DNA of 64,000 nt from Apoderus coryli (lineage: Eukaryota > Arthropoda > Insecta > Coleoptera > Attelabidae), in the NCBI GenBank assembly GCA_911728435.2, contig OU452208.1, positions 3,286,001 through 3,350,000 of the forward strand, read 5' to 3'. Within the stretch, counting starts at the first letter, position 1; the number at the start of each line of letters is the position of its first letter. Shown here in pieces: positions 1-11,814 of this stretch. A program made the position numbers and the translations under genes. Under the pieces are notes generated by a model. It made no database searches, was not told the origin of the DNA, and saw nothing but the letters and a program-made list of their open reading frames with translations.

Positions 1-537
1 GTTCCTTTTGCTGCACATGTCACTCCTTTTTTTGAGAGATTGGGTGAGCCAAAGTTGGATGTGAAATATGAGTATTTATATACTTCATTGCTACATAAGA
101 TATACCATGCTCGTGACCCTCAATATTTGTATAAGTTGTTGTGCAGACGTTCTAATGTTCATGATGTTAATGTACGTATTGATTCCTTTACTATCCCTAA
201 GCATATGACAGCAAAATTTGAGGGCAGTTTCTCGTATATGGCCTCACTACTGCTAAATAAATGTATTGATATAATTGATTTGCCATTGGAATTATTTCAG
301 CGACAATTGAAGCTCAGAATTTATTCATAGTGTGATTCACTTTTTACATTAATTTATAATGAAAATTTGTTTATTCTAGTTTTAAGAGTTTTTGTTTTGT
401 ACATTCTTTCTGTATTTGTATAAATATGCTTTTTTACGGAAGAGTGGAAGAGTGGCATTGGCCAAATCTCTATCCTTTTTGTGCAATTGTATATATTCTA
501 CATTTTCACAATAAATCATTATTATTATTATTATTAC
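1..537 (+). mobile_element. LINE 3' end: ORF2 C-terminus plus 3' UTR
   Basis: An open frame enters from the left edge and stops at 330. It encodes about 109 residues with the look of a LINE ORF2 tail: a stretch around VHDVNVRIDSFTIP (like the HN.N.R..N...P region near LINE C-termini), then SFSYMASLLLNK and a final F..QLKL.IYS. The 3' UTR runs to an (ATT)n tract at about 515-537, a typical LINE tail. The reverse transcriptase domain must lie outside the window. The family is not assigned. Confidence 0.7.
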
Positions 538-1329
538 CAATCTAAATGTTCCTGTAATACATTATTTATGCTGGTGGAACTAAGGCCTAGGGCTAAGGTT
601 ATCTCAATCGCAGAGTATGTTACGACCTTGCGTGATCAGTTTTTACACAGTTCTCGGGTATGACAACTGATTTAGATGACCGTCACGAAGTTCGTCAGTG
701 AGAGAATGACGGCCATAATTAAATCAGCGTTTCACAATCGAAAAGAATGTTGCTCCATCGTCAAACGTGGAAGTTGATCGATAGATATTCGACGTCCAAA
801 ATCCATACAATTTTAAAATAATTGTAAGCAACACAAATATATTAATCTATTGACAAAAGGTTCGGTGTACATTAAAGTCAACAACAACAGCTGACACTTA
901 ACAACAATAAATGTTGCCAAGGCTCAAAATATAAATAGTTGCCCTCATAGTCGTTATTATTTAGATTATAGAATGTGGTTCTCTAGATTTGATCTAAAAC
1001 TCGATACTGGCAACTAGAGCTTCATCCAAACGGCGAGTTAAAGACAGCTTTCTCGATTGATGTTTAGTTCTGGCAATTCAAATTTATGCTGTTTGAATTT
1101 CCATGTAACGCTCGAGAGTTTGCTGGTGGCAGTTTTGCAAGGTATTACGCGGAAGATCTACGGAAATTACATCATTATCCTAGGCAAATTAGCAGAAAAT
1201 AAAATAAAATTAAAAAATAATTAAACAGGGAAAATATTTCTAAACTGGGGATAATAGAGATACTTACATAAATAATATACCTGCAATCTTTTCGCCCTAA
1301 AATTCTGTGGTGTCCTTTATAGATATGCG
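538..1329. other. Intergenic, no gene recognised
   Basis: AT-rich sequence between two LINE copies. Short open frames occur (for example 542-663) but none carries a recognisable domain. It may be decayed transposon sequence. Confidence 0.5.
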
Positions 1330-3116
1330 GATAGTGCTGAATACTCAACACCCCAAGGTATAGTAAACGCTTTCGCGAAATACTTCAATAGCGTATATGT
1401 TGATGGTGCCCACCCTCAGGAGGTGCATTCTTCTTCTTCCCGCATATCGGTGGGTCAGCTTGATATCGATGATGTTCTCATGTCACTCAAATAATTAAAG
1501 CCCAAAATTACTTCGGGACCATCTCGGCTTTCATTTTACAAGATTGTGCGTCTCTTTTCGCAGTGCCACTGCAGGCTCTGTTTAATATGTCTCTGAGATC
1601 CAATATATTCCCAAAAGCTTTGAAAATTTCGCGCATTTGCCCAATCCATAAATCTGCTGAGAATGATCATATTGAAAATTATAGACCCGTCTCGCTCCTG
1701 CCCAGCTTCTCGAAGGTTTTTAAAGCGGCATTACACCGAAAAATATTTACTCAAATTAAGCATCAGATTGATCCACAGCAGCACGGTTTTTTCCCAGGCC
1801 GCTCTACAGTAACCAACCTAACCTGTTTTCTAGAGGATGTATTTCGTACCCTCGGGGAGGGTCTGCGGATCGATGCGATTTATACAGATTTTTCGAAGGC
1901 TTTCGATAATCTCGATCATTCGCTTGTCCTACGGAAAATGTCGAGGTTGGGTTTTCATAAGAATCTTTTAACGTTTTTTGCCTCCTACTTGTCTGATCGA
2001 CAACACTATGTCGAATACAATGGTCATAAATCGGAAACTTTCACACCCACCAGCGTAGCACCTCAGGGCAGCTGTTTGGCACCATTAATATTTTCAATTT
2101 TCATTAACGACATATCCCAAGAACTTACAAGCAACCATTTAATGTTTGCAGACGATCTGAAGTTGTATCGTGTTATTCGAGACACTTCGGATTGCGTATT
2201 GTTGCAGCGCGACTTATCTAAGCTTGAAGATTGGTGTAACTATAATAAATTGCCTTTAAATATTAATAAATGTAAGTTTGCCATATTTTCGAAATCGCAA
2301 ACTGTTTTTGAATAGCGCTATCAGCTGAGTGACACTGCGCTTGAGTGTTGTGATGTTGTCAGGGATCTTGGAGTTTACGTCGACACTGAATTGTCATTTA
2401 ATTATCATATTCAAAGTATTACCCGAGATGCACTACGCATGCTAGCCTTTTTGTTTCGTGTTACCAAAGATTTTAGTGATATTGAATGTGTAACCAATTT
2501 GTATTGTGCTCTGGTAAGATCTAAGCTTGAGTACGCATCTATAATATGGTATCCCATTTACCAATTTCATGCAGGACACGTTGAATACATACAGCGCAAA
2601 TTCCTTAAATATTTAGCGTTAAGAATTGACGGTAGATTCCCATGTAGAGGATTCGATCATAGAGCACTGCTCGATCGCTTTCAAATGGTTTCGCTGGCTG
2701 ATCGCAGAGTGTATGCCGGACAACTCTTTATGTTTAAGATTATAAATAGCTTGGTGGACTGTTCAAATCTACTCCGATCCTTAAATTTTAACATACCGCG
2801 CCTCTCGGCGAGGAGTAGCAGGCTATTTCACGTTCCTGTTTTTCGTACTAATTATGAATCCAAAGCACCACTACTTCGAGCATGCCAAACATGTAACATA
2901 GAAGGATTTAGTCAACGAATTAACTATTTCAATGAGCCTGTAAGATCTTTCTGCGCTCAATTATCTCAGTTCCTGCAAACTCTGGCCATCTGATGTGTGT
3001 GCGTATTTTGTTTTGTAGGATTATTAATTAGTTTATTATTAGTAGGTAATTTATTTAGTTATATTGTCTTGTAATTGGGTCTGTAACCTGTTAGACAATA
3101 AAGAATATTATTATTA
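1330..3116 (+). mobile_element. 5'-truncated LINE (RT domain to 3' tail)
   Basis: The copy begins inside ORF2. A thumb-proximal linker reads at about 1330-1490, followed by a stop and a frameshift near 1530, then RT from 1563. The 3' UTR ends in a conserved stem-loop (TTGTC...GACAA, about 3067-3099), AATAAAG and an (ATT)n tail at about 3103-3116. The same 3' structure recurs near 15.55, 51.66, 52.17 and 58.5 kb, so these belong to one family group. The 5' end is truncated, as is common for LINEs. Confidence 0.85.
1563..2993 (+). pseudogene. LINE ORF2 reverse transcriptase, one in-frame stop
   Basis: Reverse transcriptase of a non-LTR retrotransposon, which copies element RNA into DNA at the target site. 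Motifs in order: ENYRPVSLLP, QQHGFFPGRST, YTDFSKAFDNLDH (first catalytic Asp), APQGSCLAPLIFSIFINDI, MFADDLKLY (the paired catalytic Asp), then a C-terminal region with RSKLEYASIIW and IQRKFLKYL. The two halves, 1563-2315 and 2391-2993, share a frame and are separated by one TAG at 2313-2315. Upstream coding before 1563 is frameshifted, and the GPDG-type motif has lost residues. It is a dead copy, but a relatively young one. Confidence 0.85.
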
Positions 3117-3500
3117 TAGTTATAGGGCAGAATGTAATAATGGATTGGGAATCTTAAATCAGAATCAAATTACTTATTATTATATTATTAATTTTCTATT
3201 CTAACTCAGTCCTAGTGATATACTACTACTAATGGTTTAAAGGATGCAGGATCACACTGCAGCCAAAATTTGCAATTCTATACCTGCTGATTTTAGATAC
3301 TGCTCTTCCGTGATATTTCTTAAGACACATGAGGAGGTTTGTCATTGGTGGACGTGCTGAGATAATGGTCCGCATTAGACCCTTGTGAAAAGGGACAACA
3401 TGAAAGCTGACCACTTTTTTGTAATTTTAATAATTTAGGAATTACCGCGATTTTTCGTGGTTTGACTTGCATCAGGTTAACGTTGACTTAAACTTGATCC
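3117..3500. other. Intergenic, no gene recognised
   Basis: Sequence between two LINE fragments. One short minus-strand frame at 3229-3414 has no recognisable domain. Confidence 0.4.
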
Positions 3501-3501
3501 C

Positions 3502-3780
3502 TTGGGGCAACAACAACAATTTTTAAATGAAAATCTTACAAACATATTTGACTTCCACGATCCTTTTAAGACTTCCAGGTTTACTCGACTACCTCAACCC
3601 TGGCTCACAGATACTATTCGACTCATGATGAAAATTAGAGATAAGGCATTTCAAAGATTCAGATCTTCAAAGAACGCAAATCATTGGAACTACTATAAAG
3701 ATCTAAGAAATCATGTAACTCAAGCAATTCGAAGTGAAAAAAAGGCATATCTTGAGCAAAAACTATGAAGCTAAATGGCT
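3502..3780 (+). mobile_element. LINE ORF2 linker fragment (endonuclease-RT linker)
   Basis: An 88-residue frame matches the segment that joins the endonuclease and RT domains of insect LINEs: FDFHDPFKTSRFTRLPQPWLT, IRLMMKIRDKAFQRFR, then HWNYYKDLRN and AIRSEKKAYL. It stops at 3766-3768. The next ~110 bases look like shifted continuation of the same ORF. No RT motif follows, because a mariner fragment begins at about 3888. Confidence 0.7.
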
Positions 3781-3887
3781 GGAAGAAAATGGAAAGTTTT
3801 GAGAGAACTTAACATTCACAGTGGGTAGAATCGGCATTTTGTTAATACCGATATTAACACTTCTAATTTTTATAATAACGTCAAAAA

Positions 3888-4335
3888 AAATCACAAATTG
3901 GTTATGAACGATCGCAAATTGAAGGTGCACGAGCTAGCTGACATTGTAAAGATATCAGATAGTAGTGTGTTTACCATTTTACATGAACATTTGGGTATGC
4001 GAAAGCTCTGCGCAAAGTGGGTGCTGCGTGAGTTCACTGTCAACCAAAAACAACAACGAATTGATGCTTCAGAGGAGCGTTTGAGGCTGTTAAACCGCAA
4101 TAAAATGGAATTCTATCGTCGATATGTGACAATGGATGTAACATGGCTTCACTATTACACACCAGAATCCAAAACAATCGACCAACCGAATCCAATGCGA
4201 GCGAAGACGCAACAGTCGGCCGGTAAGGTGATGGCGGCTGTATTTTGGGATGCGAACGGAATAATATTCCTCAACTACCTCCAAAAAGGAACCACCAACA
4301 ACAGCGACTATTACTGTGCACTTAAAATTTAACAT
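3888..4335 (+). mobile_element. mariner transposase fragment
   Basis: The frame 3898-4332 encodes the central part of a mariner-family transposase. It covers the end of the helix-turn-helix region (LADIVKISDSSVFTILHEHLGMRKLCAKWV), then FTVNQKQQRIDASEERL, and the first catalytic Asp in a degraded MDVTW motif (usually DETW) followed by LHYYTPESK. The fragment ends at SDYYCALKI, before the second and third catalytic Asp. Both termini and TIRs are absent, so it is a dead internal fragment. Confidence 0.8.
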
Positions 4336-5022
4336 AAATCAATTTCTGGAATTATTTAAATTTCATTGCATATTCCTACCTAATTTCATTTAGAAAATGA
4401 TTTGGCAACGTTGTAAATATACGAAACATTTCTACCACTACTAGAGCAGCAATATCAAGGAACCGCTGCTGCACAGCTGATTGTGACTAGCCGTTCTACC
4501 TCTCTTGCCCCGCTAGGCCACCTATCACTATATATGACACACTGCGTAATGTAGTTTGTTTATGTTTGCCATGTGCTGACCCCTTGTCCTCGCAACGGAG
4601 TGCTTTTGGTGGGGTACAAGTGAGAGACGGGACAGAATAAGACCGGTTATGGGATGAGCTAAAGCGCTGTTGCGTATTATCTGGGTAAATTGGGAAATTA
4701 CGGGAATTTTATTAAAACCAAAATTAATATATTGTTATTTTTCATATTTATCGCACCATCTAGTATTTGAGCTGACACTACGTATAGCAGGATCTGCGTC
4801 GCCATACCCATTTGGGGAAGAAAGAGTAAAGGTGGACTTCCTTCCAAGCGACTAGCGATCGTCGCTATGGGTGTGTTTTCCTCCCAGTGTTTGCGACGAA
4901 CGATTAAATTTCGCGAAGTGAGCTTGACCTCAAAGTGTGAACTGTCAACTGGTGAATTTAAAACCTAACAATGAGCGCTGCTTTTTTATTTTGCGACCGA
5001 GTTTGTTAAGGTTCGTTCAGTA
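4336..5022. other. Intergenic, no gene recognised
   Basis: AT-rich sequence with a GC-richer patch at about 4440-4660 and 4790-4900. No open frame with a recognisable domain was found. The right border is the 3' tail of the minus-strand LINE. Confidence 0.4.
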
Positions 5023-6602
5023 TAATAATAAGTTTATTTGCAGTTCAAAATAAGATACATATTCAATATATTATAAATATTTAGACAAAAAAAAAAGAAC
5101 CACAAAATGGGCTGAATGGCAGTAAAAACTGATATAGAAATTCAGCCCAAACTAAAATATTATATTCAAAGTATTCAAACAAAAAATCATATTGTGAAGC
5201 TCCCAAAATTGAACACAAAAGTCTGAAAAATTACTCTAATTAACGCAATAACAACATAAAATATGTACAAATTCAAAAAAATATTAGTTAGAATCGTCAT
5301 TTTAAATATTGAGAAATTGGGGATCAGTTCAAAGTGGATTCAATAAATAAGTGTTCACGAATTTTTTTCTTAAACGAATATACATTTAACTTTTTTAAGT
5401 AATCAGATATGCGGTTATAGATTTTGTAAATCTGAAAAGAGAATGATCGCTCAAAAATGGCAGTTCTGTGGCTTGGGGGAGAAAGAAGATTTCTGGACCT
5501 AATGTTTATGTTATGTACATCCGATCGGAATTTTATTATACAGATATGGGGGTTGTCTAGTCATAAGAAATGTATGAAATAAAACCGCTGAATGTAACTG
5601 CCTCCGGTCGTTCATGGAGAGCCATTTGGTACTTAATAGTTTATGGCTTACAGGCTCGTACTTCCTAATCCCAAAAATGTACCTCAAACATGATTTTTGA
5701 ACGCGTTGGATACGATTTTTATCAATATTTAGCAAACAGGGGCCATAAACAACGTCACAAAAATTAAAATTACTCAAAACCAGAGTGTCAGTGAGTCTTG
5801 CTTTAAGTTCAACAGAGAGAATGTGTCTATGTGGATAAAGCATCTTCAATGAGGCATATGACTTTGAAATGCATTTAGAGATGTAATCATTGCAGCGTAA
5901 TTCGGAATCCAACACTAGTCCCAAACTTCTGACCTTGTCTGTAATTTGCAGTGATACATCATTGAGCTTAATTTGCATACAATTTTTAACATGTTGTTTG
6001 TTTTTACCAAAAAACAAGACTTGTGTTTTTGCAGCATTTATTGTTAATTGATGCTTATCAGACCACAGGGCTAGGGAATCCAAATCGTAATTTATTTTCT
6101 GGTTGGCATTGACAGCATCCTGAACTTGAAATGAATATCTCAGTTGACTATCATCAGCGTACATGTAAGTTTCACAATATGCAAGACTTGATGGAAGAGT
6201 TATGGTATACAAGGAGAATAATAAAGGGGCCAAAATAGAGCCTTGGGGAACTCCAGAATAAATTTTACCTGATCTAGAAATACCTCCGCTAGTCTGCACA
6301 TATTGACAACGGCAATTTAAATAGTTGTCAAGCATTTGTACTGCTTTTGACGAAAATCCACTATATTTCAATATCGCTAGTAGAATTTTATGATTGATTT
6401 TGTCAAAGGCTTTTGCTTTTGGAAATTTGTTTGAAAGGAAAGAAACATTTACAATATGTATTATAAAGGGCAAAATGCGGGGACAACACAATTGCAACAT
6501 TTCGGCATTAAGCTTATCAGGTCCAACTGCATTTGACTTTATTTTCAATAAGAAGTCTCTCACTGTTTCGATATCTACAGTTGTAAATTCATAAACCGTC
6601 AT
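5023..6602 (-). mobile_element. LINE, minus strand, internally deleted
   Basis: The 3' end of this element lies at about 5023-5050, where the minus strand reads an AATAAA-like signal followed by a short TTATTATTA tail. Coding runs from 6602 down to 5511 and continues, after a frameshift near 5520, to about 5340 (residues ending KIREHLFIESTLN). It differs clearly from the DFSKAFD family: its catalytic box reads YADDSQL and its box before that SGVPQGSILAPLLFSLY. Fragments of a related family occur at 46226-46590. Confidence 0.8.
5511..6602 (-). pseudogene. LINE reverse transcriptase with an in-frame palm deletion
   Basis: A 363-residue frame. The GPD motif (AVGPDKLNAEML) is followed by FPKA, which jumps directly to KAFDKINHKILL. 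The intervening NYRP-type segment and the first catalytic Asp box are missing in frame, so the enzyme cannot be active. The rest is present: SGVPQGSILAPLLFSLY, MYADDSQL, a C-terminal thumb with RSLGLVLDSELRCNDYI, and RIQRVQKSCLRYIFGI. The true C-terminus continues in another frame to about 5340. Confidence 0.8.
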
Positions 6603-7789
6603 GCGATTATATTCGACTTTTTAGGATGCGAATATATCTGACATACCCAGAAGAGAGGAGGTTAAGGAAGTAAGTAGGATGGATCATTTGATGTAAATAT
6701 GAAATTTCAAAAAAATGTATTCTGTCTTCTCAAATTCTCATGGCTGACTTGATAAATATTATAATTTTGAAAATTCTTCCTATTATATTACCAATATGTG
6801 TGCCTCTTTCATGCAAAATTAAAGATATACATATCTATAGGAAAACATTACTTTAACTTTAATTTTTGCATCATCAAATACAGGGTGATCTACATGAAAC
6901 TAAGAGATTCAAATATGTGCGTTTTCCACGAAAACGTCAAGAGTTATCCATAGGAAAGTATTATAATATTTCACAGATAATTACTTTGTGCATCTAATTT
7001 TGACCTCATATACCAGGTGTTCTATTTGAAATAAACAAGTTATTTAGAAGTAAACTTTACGTTCATATAACTTATATTATTGGACACCCTGTATTTAGTA
7101 TTGGGGGTTTTTTATATTTGGTGTAACAAGTGATGAGTGGGTACATTTATCAGCTCAGACTGGCTTAAAAAGAACAAACGAATAGGTGTGAATTTTTTTT
7201 ATTCAAATTATGTCTATATTTTTATAAAAATTAAAATATTTAAAAAACTGTCAGGTTTAGGTGAGATGTACTTTAATAAAAGTTAGGTTTATTTTGAACG
7301 GGGAATCTAAAAATATATTCAAATACAGGGTATTCCATTTAAAAAAACACAACTATGGTTCATTTCTTATATTTGGGACACCCTGTATAGATTCACAATG
7401 TTTTTAAAATGTAGCCATAAACCATTTTTATCGAACCCATGAAAAAAACTTTTATGTTATTAAATAGTTTAGCCACACTATTCCGTAGGTATCGTTTGAC
7501 GTGAATAACCCTGTGTATTTGTTAAAAATACACGACAAACATTAATGTACCATAGACGTCCGTGAAAATTCTATAAAAGGGTCAGAAAAAAATTCTATCC
7601 GTGATAAGTCAAAAACCACTTAACGGATTTTAACCATGCACATTTGGTACGAAAATACTACAGGATATTTATAGGTGGTGACTAACATTGAGCGTAGGCA
7701 AAGGGTTTAAAAGAGGGTTAAACATTTATAAAAATCATAGTTCTTAAACTAACCCAAAACATTGAATCATTTTTTGTGCGTTTAATTAA
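6603..7789. repeat. Cluster of short repeats with TACAGGGTG / CACCCTGTA ends
   Basis: No gene is visible. ACAGGGT or ACCCTGT motifs occur at about 6883, 7085, 7325 and 7380. Two short units start alike with (A)CAGG(G)TRTTC(C)ATTTGAAA-like sequence, near 7013 and 7325, and each closes with a GGACACCCTGTA end (near 7090 and 7388). They resemble small nonautonomous elements built on the same terminal motif as the larger foldbacks nearby. Confidence 0.45.
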
Positions 7790-9110
7790 ATATAACCTAA
7801 ATTATTTAACCTAAACAATTAGACCACATTGACATTCGAAAAAAGTGTGAAGTGAGGTAAAAAGGTTAGAAAAAACGTATTTCTTAAAGATTGCAGAAAT
7901 ATTGACTAGTTATTTATAGCTTTGATAGAATATAACCTAAAAAATGTGTTATAAATAACTTGTTTTCATAGGCGTTCGTATATAGTGTAAAAGGTGTCAA
8001 AATAAAAAAATATATACTTCCTAAACTTATTCGGAATACGGAATAATTTTTCGTAGTTGTGTTAGAATATAACCTAAAAAATGTTACATAAATGAACTGG
8101 TTCACATAGGCGTTCGAAAAAGGGTCAAAAACGAAAAAAAAAATGTTTTTCCAAATATAACAGAAAAATTGGCTAATTATACAGGGTGACATAGAAAAAA
8201 GTACATTGCATACTGCCACACAATAGAGGACACTAAAATAAGAAAAAAAGTTCCCATGAACACGGGTCCGCAAGGCCTTCGGTTAAAAGATACGGGGTGT
8301 TGAATCTTAATTTTTTTTTTGGGTTTTTTTGAATATCTTTTGCCAGAGACGCAAGAAATGGATAAAATGTGGTATACAGGGGTTTTTTATCACGCTAAAT
8401 TCAAATATGATCTTAGTTTTGTGACTACTGATAGAGGGCGCTACATACAAGGTTCCATCCTTATTGAATCGGTCGTAATTTTTTTCCTATACACTGTATG
8501 TCATTTTCGACTGAAAAAAATTGTTATCCCTTCTTTTATACTTAAGAAAGGTATACCTTGTCCAAGTCGCTAGAAGCAATGGTTCCAGTACAAATGCATC
8601 TAAAAGCCGACAATGCACGCAAATTATTCAAAAAGCGCCAAAGTAACCTTTGCAAAAATAATGATAAATAAAAATTAAATAATGTGTCATAATGACACTT
8701 GTCAAACTAATGTAATAATTGTTAAAGGTATAAAAAGTTACGACCGATTCAATAGGGATGGAACCCTGTATGTAGCGCCCTCTATCAGTAATCACAAAAC
8801 TAAGATCATATTTGAATTTAGCATGACAAAAAACCCCTGTATACCACATTTTATACATTTCTTGCGTCTCTGGCTAAAGATATTCAAAAAACTAAAAAAT
8901 TAAAATTCAACACCCCGTAACTTTTAACCGAAGGCCTTGCGGACCCGTGTTCATGGGAACTTTTAATCTTATTTTAGTGGCCTCTATTGTGTGGCACTAT
9001 GCAATGTACTTTTTTCTATGTCACCCTGTTTATAGCTTTGATAGAAGATAATCTACAACATGCAGCATAACAATTTTGTTTATATAGGCGTTCGTAAGTA
9101 GTAGAAAAGG
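7790..9110. repeat. Diverged tandem repeat, ~136-bp period, split by a foldback
   Basis: Units contain GAATATAACCTAAAAAATG followed about 40 bp later by CATAGGCGTTCG. Clear copies sit at about 7930 and 8066 (136 bp apart), a weaker one lies left of 7930, and another at about 9043 beyond the 8180-9029 foldback. The foldback interrupts one unit: the bases flanking it rejoin to the sequence seen uninterrupted near 7905-7925. Confidence 0.55.
8180..9029. mobile_element. Foldback element with long inverted arms
   Basis: The left end (ACAGGGTGACATAGAAAAAA, near 8181) is mirrored at the right end near 9028. Arms of roughly 300 bp remain close in sequence (for example GTCCGCAAGGCCTTCGGTTA on the left and its complement near 8927-8946). 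The element sits inside one unit of the surrounding tandem repeat, with no clear target duplication. It encodes no recognisable protein; the mirrored open frames in the arms are a by-product of the symmetry. Confidence 0.75.
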
Positions 9111-10310
9111 GAACAAAATAAATTTTATAATAAATCTAAAAAAAAATCAATTATTTTGAGTACAAGAACTTGGCCTAGAAGATCTGAAATACCTATATAA
9201 TATGTGCGTATAAATAATGCCTCAAAAGAGAAGAAAAAGGAACAAAACCCGATACTTAAAAAAAATAGCTGATGTCTAAAACAAAAAAAATATTTACAAA
9301 TTTTAGATAAATGACAAAAAGGTCATAAAATTATTACTTTTACACTTAAATATGTAGAGCCATTCGTGCCTCGAGGGCAACAGTTTATTTTTTTTGTAAT
9401 GGTCTGTTCGATATGAGTCCACGGTTTCACAGCAGCCTCATGGGCTTGTTGTGAAAACGTATTTTCTACTAGTTTCCGCAGGTTTATATTACTACTAGTT
9501 TCTGAATCTTCGAATTTCGGACACCCTGTACAACTTTAGTAAAGTGCCCCTATTAAAAACGTTCCACTATGTACATTAAATATTAAAATGTGTTCCTCCC
9601 TTTCACCAATTATTTATTCATTTATGCCCTTGCGGCTTTCCACCTCCCCTACCTTCTCCCAATGACAGTTTTTACGCATTTCCCAATAGTGAAAAACTAA
9701 TATTAATAATAAGAAGGATATGTCCTGTGCAAAGCCCACTAAGATCAATAATCTGCGGCAGTCCGTCCGTCGTCGCCGAATTATGCAAAAACTCTCACCC
9801 ATCTCGCTCTCTTCTCGGCCCGTGTATGGCTCCATCGTTAATAGTTAATCAATGAACAATTGCGCCAGAACAGAACTGCGATATGTAACAAACTAAAAGA
9901 AAAAAATATGCCGAAAGCACCTTTTTACGATTGCGTCGCCGCCTATGTTAATAATAGACATTGCACAGGGATTTCGTATTGGATAGAGAATATTGTATTA
10001 TTTGTATTTTCTCGGTGATCGTTACAAACTATACAGGGTAAAACTGCAGATTCCTTGGGTGAAAATACTGAGATATGGCCAAAATTACCTTAGTTCAAAA
10101 GTTGATAATAACGGAGGACCTCAAAATTTATGTGAAAAATTCGATTAACCGAGTTTTTGGTTTTTTATTTTTATCTTTTGCCAAAAAAATTATTTTTTCA
10201 CGAAATTTGGTGAAAACTTACCTTTGTATGTCCCAAACATACAGTAATTTTTTATTTAAAATATTCATTTTTTCACCTTATTTTGACTTAATATCGAAAA
10301 AGCACCCTAA
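9111..10310. other. Intergenic, scattered repeat ends, no gene
   Basis: AT-rich sequence. GGACACCCTGTACA occurs near 9530 and ACAGGGTAAAACTG near 10034, both of the shared terminal type. A GC-richer patch at about 9600-9840 has open frames but no recognisable domain. Confidence 0.4.
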
Positions 10311-10317
10311 TTTTGAA

Positions 10318-11153
10318 TCGAAAATTCTCACGTCAAAATATCTGCTTTTATAAAAAAGTGTTTTTTGTTCGTTGAAATCTCTACTTTCTGATGGTATAAA
10401 AAAATATACACTACTATGGTAAATGTTCTCAGAAAATACAAATAATGATCTAATAGTTTCAAATATGAATCCTTAAAAAATATCTCCATATATTCTTCAT
10501 TGTTTTTCTGGTTGCGATAAAACATCTGGATTTGCCTTAAAAGGAAAGAAAAGTATCGTCAACTCTTTATTAGCCGATAAAAATGTGTCAAATTTGGCCA
10601 ATTTTTTTTTTATAAAAAAGATGCGAACAAAGCAGATATAAAAAAAATGGATTACAATTAATCATATCTATTAATAAATTTAAAAATAATATAACACTGA
10701 ACCAATTAAATTTCAAAAATATCAACTGGCAAGAATTAAATCTTTCATATTGGCCAATCTCCCACCCACAGAAGGTGCAGCAGAACAACAGTGTTACAGG
10801 GCATATTATCAGCTTTAGACTTGGCTGGGTAACGAACTGACAGCAACAGATTGGGGCTGGAAGCTTGGAGACGAAGACGGTGATGGTCTTGAAGATTTCG
10901 AAAATCCACTAGAATCGGGAAGGTTTGTCGAATGTAACGATGAAGAAATGCCATCAAAGAGACAAAAACTAATGGAGAAGTAATTAGAAAAAAAAAGTCG
11001 GATTTGAGTTTTTTTCATTAATTTTCATTATTTTCTGAAAACATTTACCATAGTAGTGTAATTTTTTTTATACCATCAGAAAGTAGAGATTTCAACGAAC
11101 AAAAAACACACCAATTTTTTTAAAAAAGCAGATATTTTGACATGAGAATTTTC
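10318..11153. mobile_element. Inverted-repeat element enclosing a broken coding tail
   Basis: Arms of about 115 bp at 10318-10432 and 11035-11153 are near-identical inverted copies (both carry GAAATCTCTACTTTCTGATG and CACTACTATGGTAAATGTT on one strand). Between them, on the plus strand, a coding tail can be read in two frames: LPPTEGAAEQQCYRAYYQ from about 10762, then after a one-base shift near 10818, TWLGNELTATDWGWKLGDE, ending PSKRQKLMEK with a stop at 10981-10983. I recall similar tails in repeated insect genes but cannot name the family. Confidence 0.55.
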
Positions 11154-11584
11154 GCAACTTTGCATCAAACGTTCGTTATAAGGGTATTTTTGTTAGATTT
11201 TATTTTTTATGGAAAAAGCAGTTTTAGGCATAATAATTTGTAACTGAAACATTTTGAAAATATAATTTTAAATTACCGAAAGATTTTTAATAATTTTACG
11301 ATTTTATAAATCCAAATACGCTTAATTTTGAAAAAAATAGAAAAAATAAAAAATTGCATCAGACCGCTTAAAATTGGTAGGTAGATGGGCAAAAAATAAA
11401 ATACAAACAACATTTTGAGTTGTGACACTGTAGAGAAGCGAATAAGTGACACACTGCACTGCATAATAAAAAGTGTCCCACAATTAACGCAAGATATGAA
11501 TTTGCCGCCATTTATGCAGTAAACTGTTGGGAACCCTAAAAACAAAACAAAATGAAATTGATAATCTGACAATTTTAAGTGTTG

Positions 11585-11812
11585 TAGAAAAAAAATTAAA
11601 ATTAAACTAAACTGATCTTAAAGTACCTAAATGTTCAGAATGTTGTCCATTATTTCCAATACACATATTACACCTCTTATCAATACTTTTAATACCATTA
11701 TAAACATGAATGCTTGAAACTGAATTTGTACATTTTTTTTTAATTCTTCAATAGTAGACTTTTAGTTTTGTACACATTATCTTTAAGATGTCCCCATAAA
11801 AAAAATCACATG
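11585..11812 (-). mobile_element. Tc1/mariner-like transposase C-terminal fragment
   Basis: The minus strand reads WGHLKDNVYKT, then TIEELK after a frameshift, and further on a C-terminal region around KRC..CI.NNGQH.EHLGT in mixed frames. This is the pattern at the end of Tc1/mariner-type transposases, where WGHLK.NVY follows the last catalytic region. It is too broken to assign to a family and no TIR was found. Confidence 0.5.
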
Positions 11813-11814
11813 GT

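Noticed and set aside
4090..4335. 81-codon minus-strand frame
   Set aside because: Antisense shadow of the mariner fragment.
7790..8170. CRISPR-like array
   Set aside because: Only two or three diverged units with a 136-bp period; no short exact repeats with unique spacers.
7914..8273. 119-codon minus-strand frame rich in Phe and Tyr
   Set aside because: It lies in an AT-rich tandem repeat and runs into a foldback end; low-complexity translation.
8319..8903. Mirrored open frames in the 8.2-9.0 kb foldback
   Set aside because: Produced by inverted arms; no domain.
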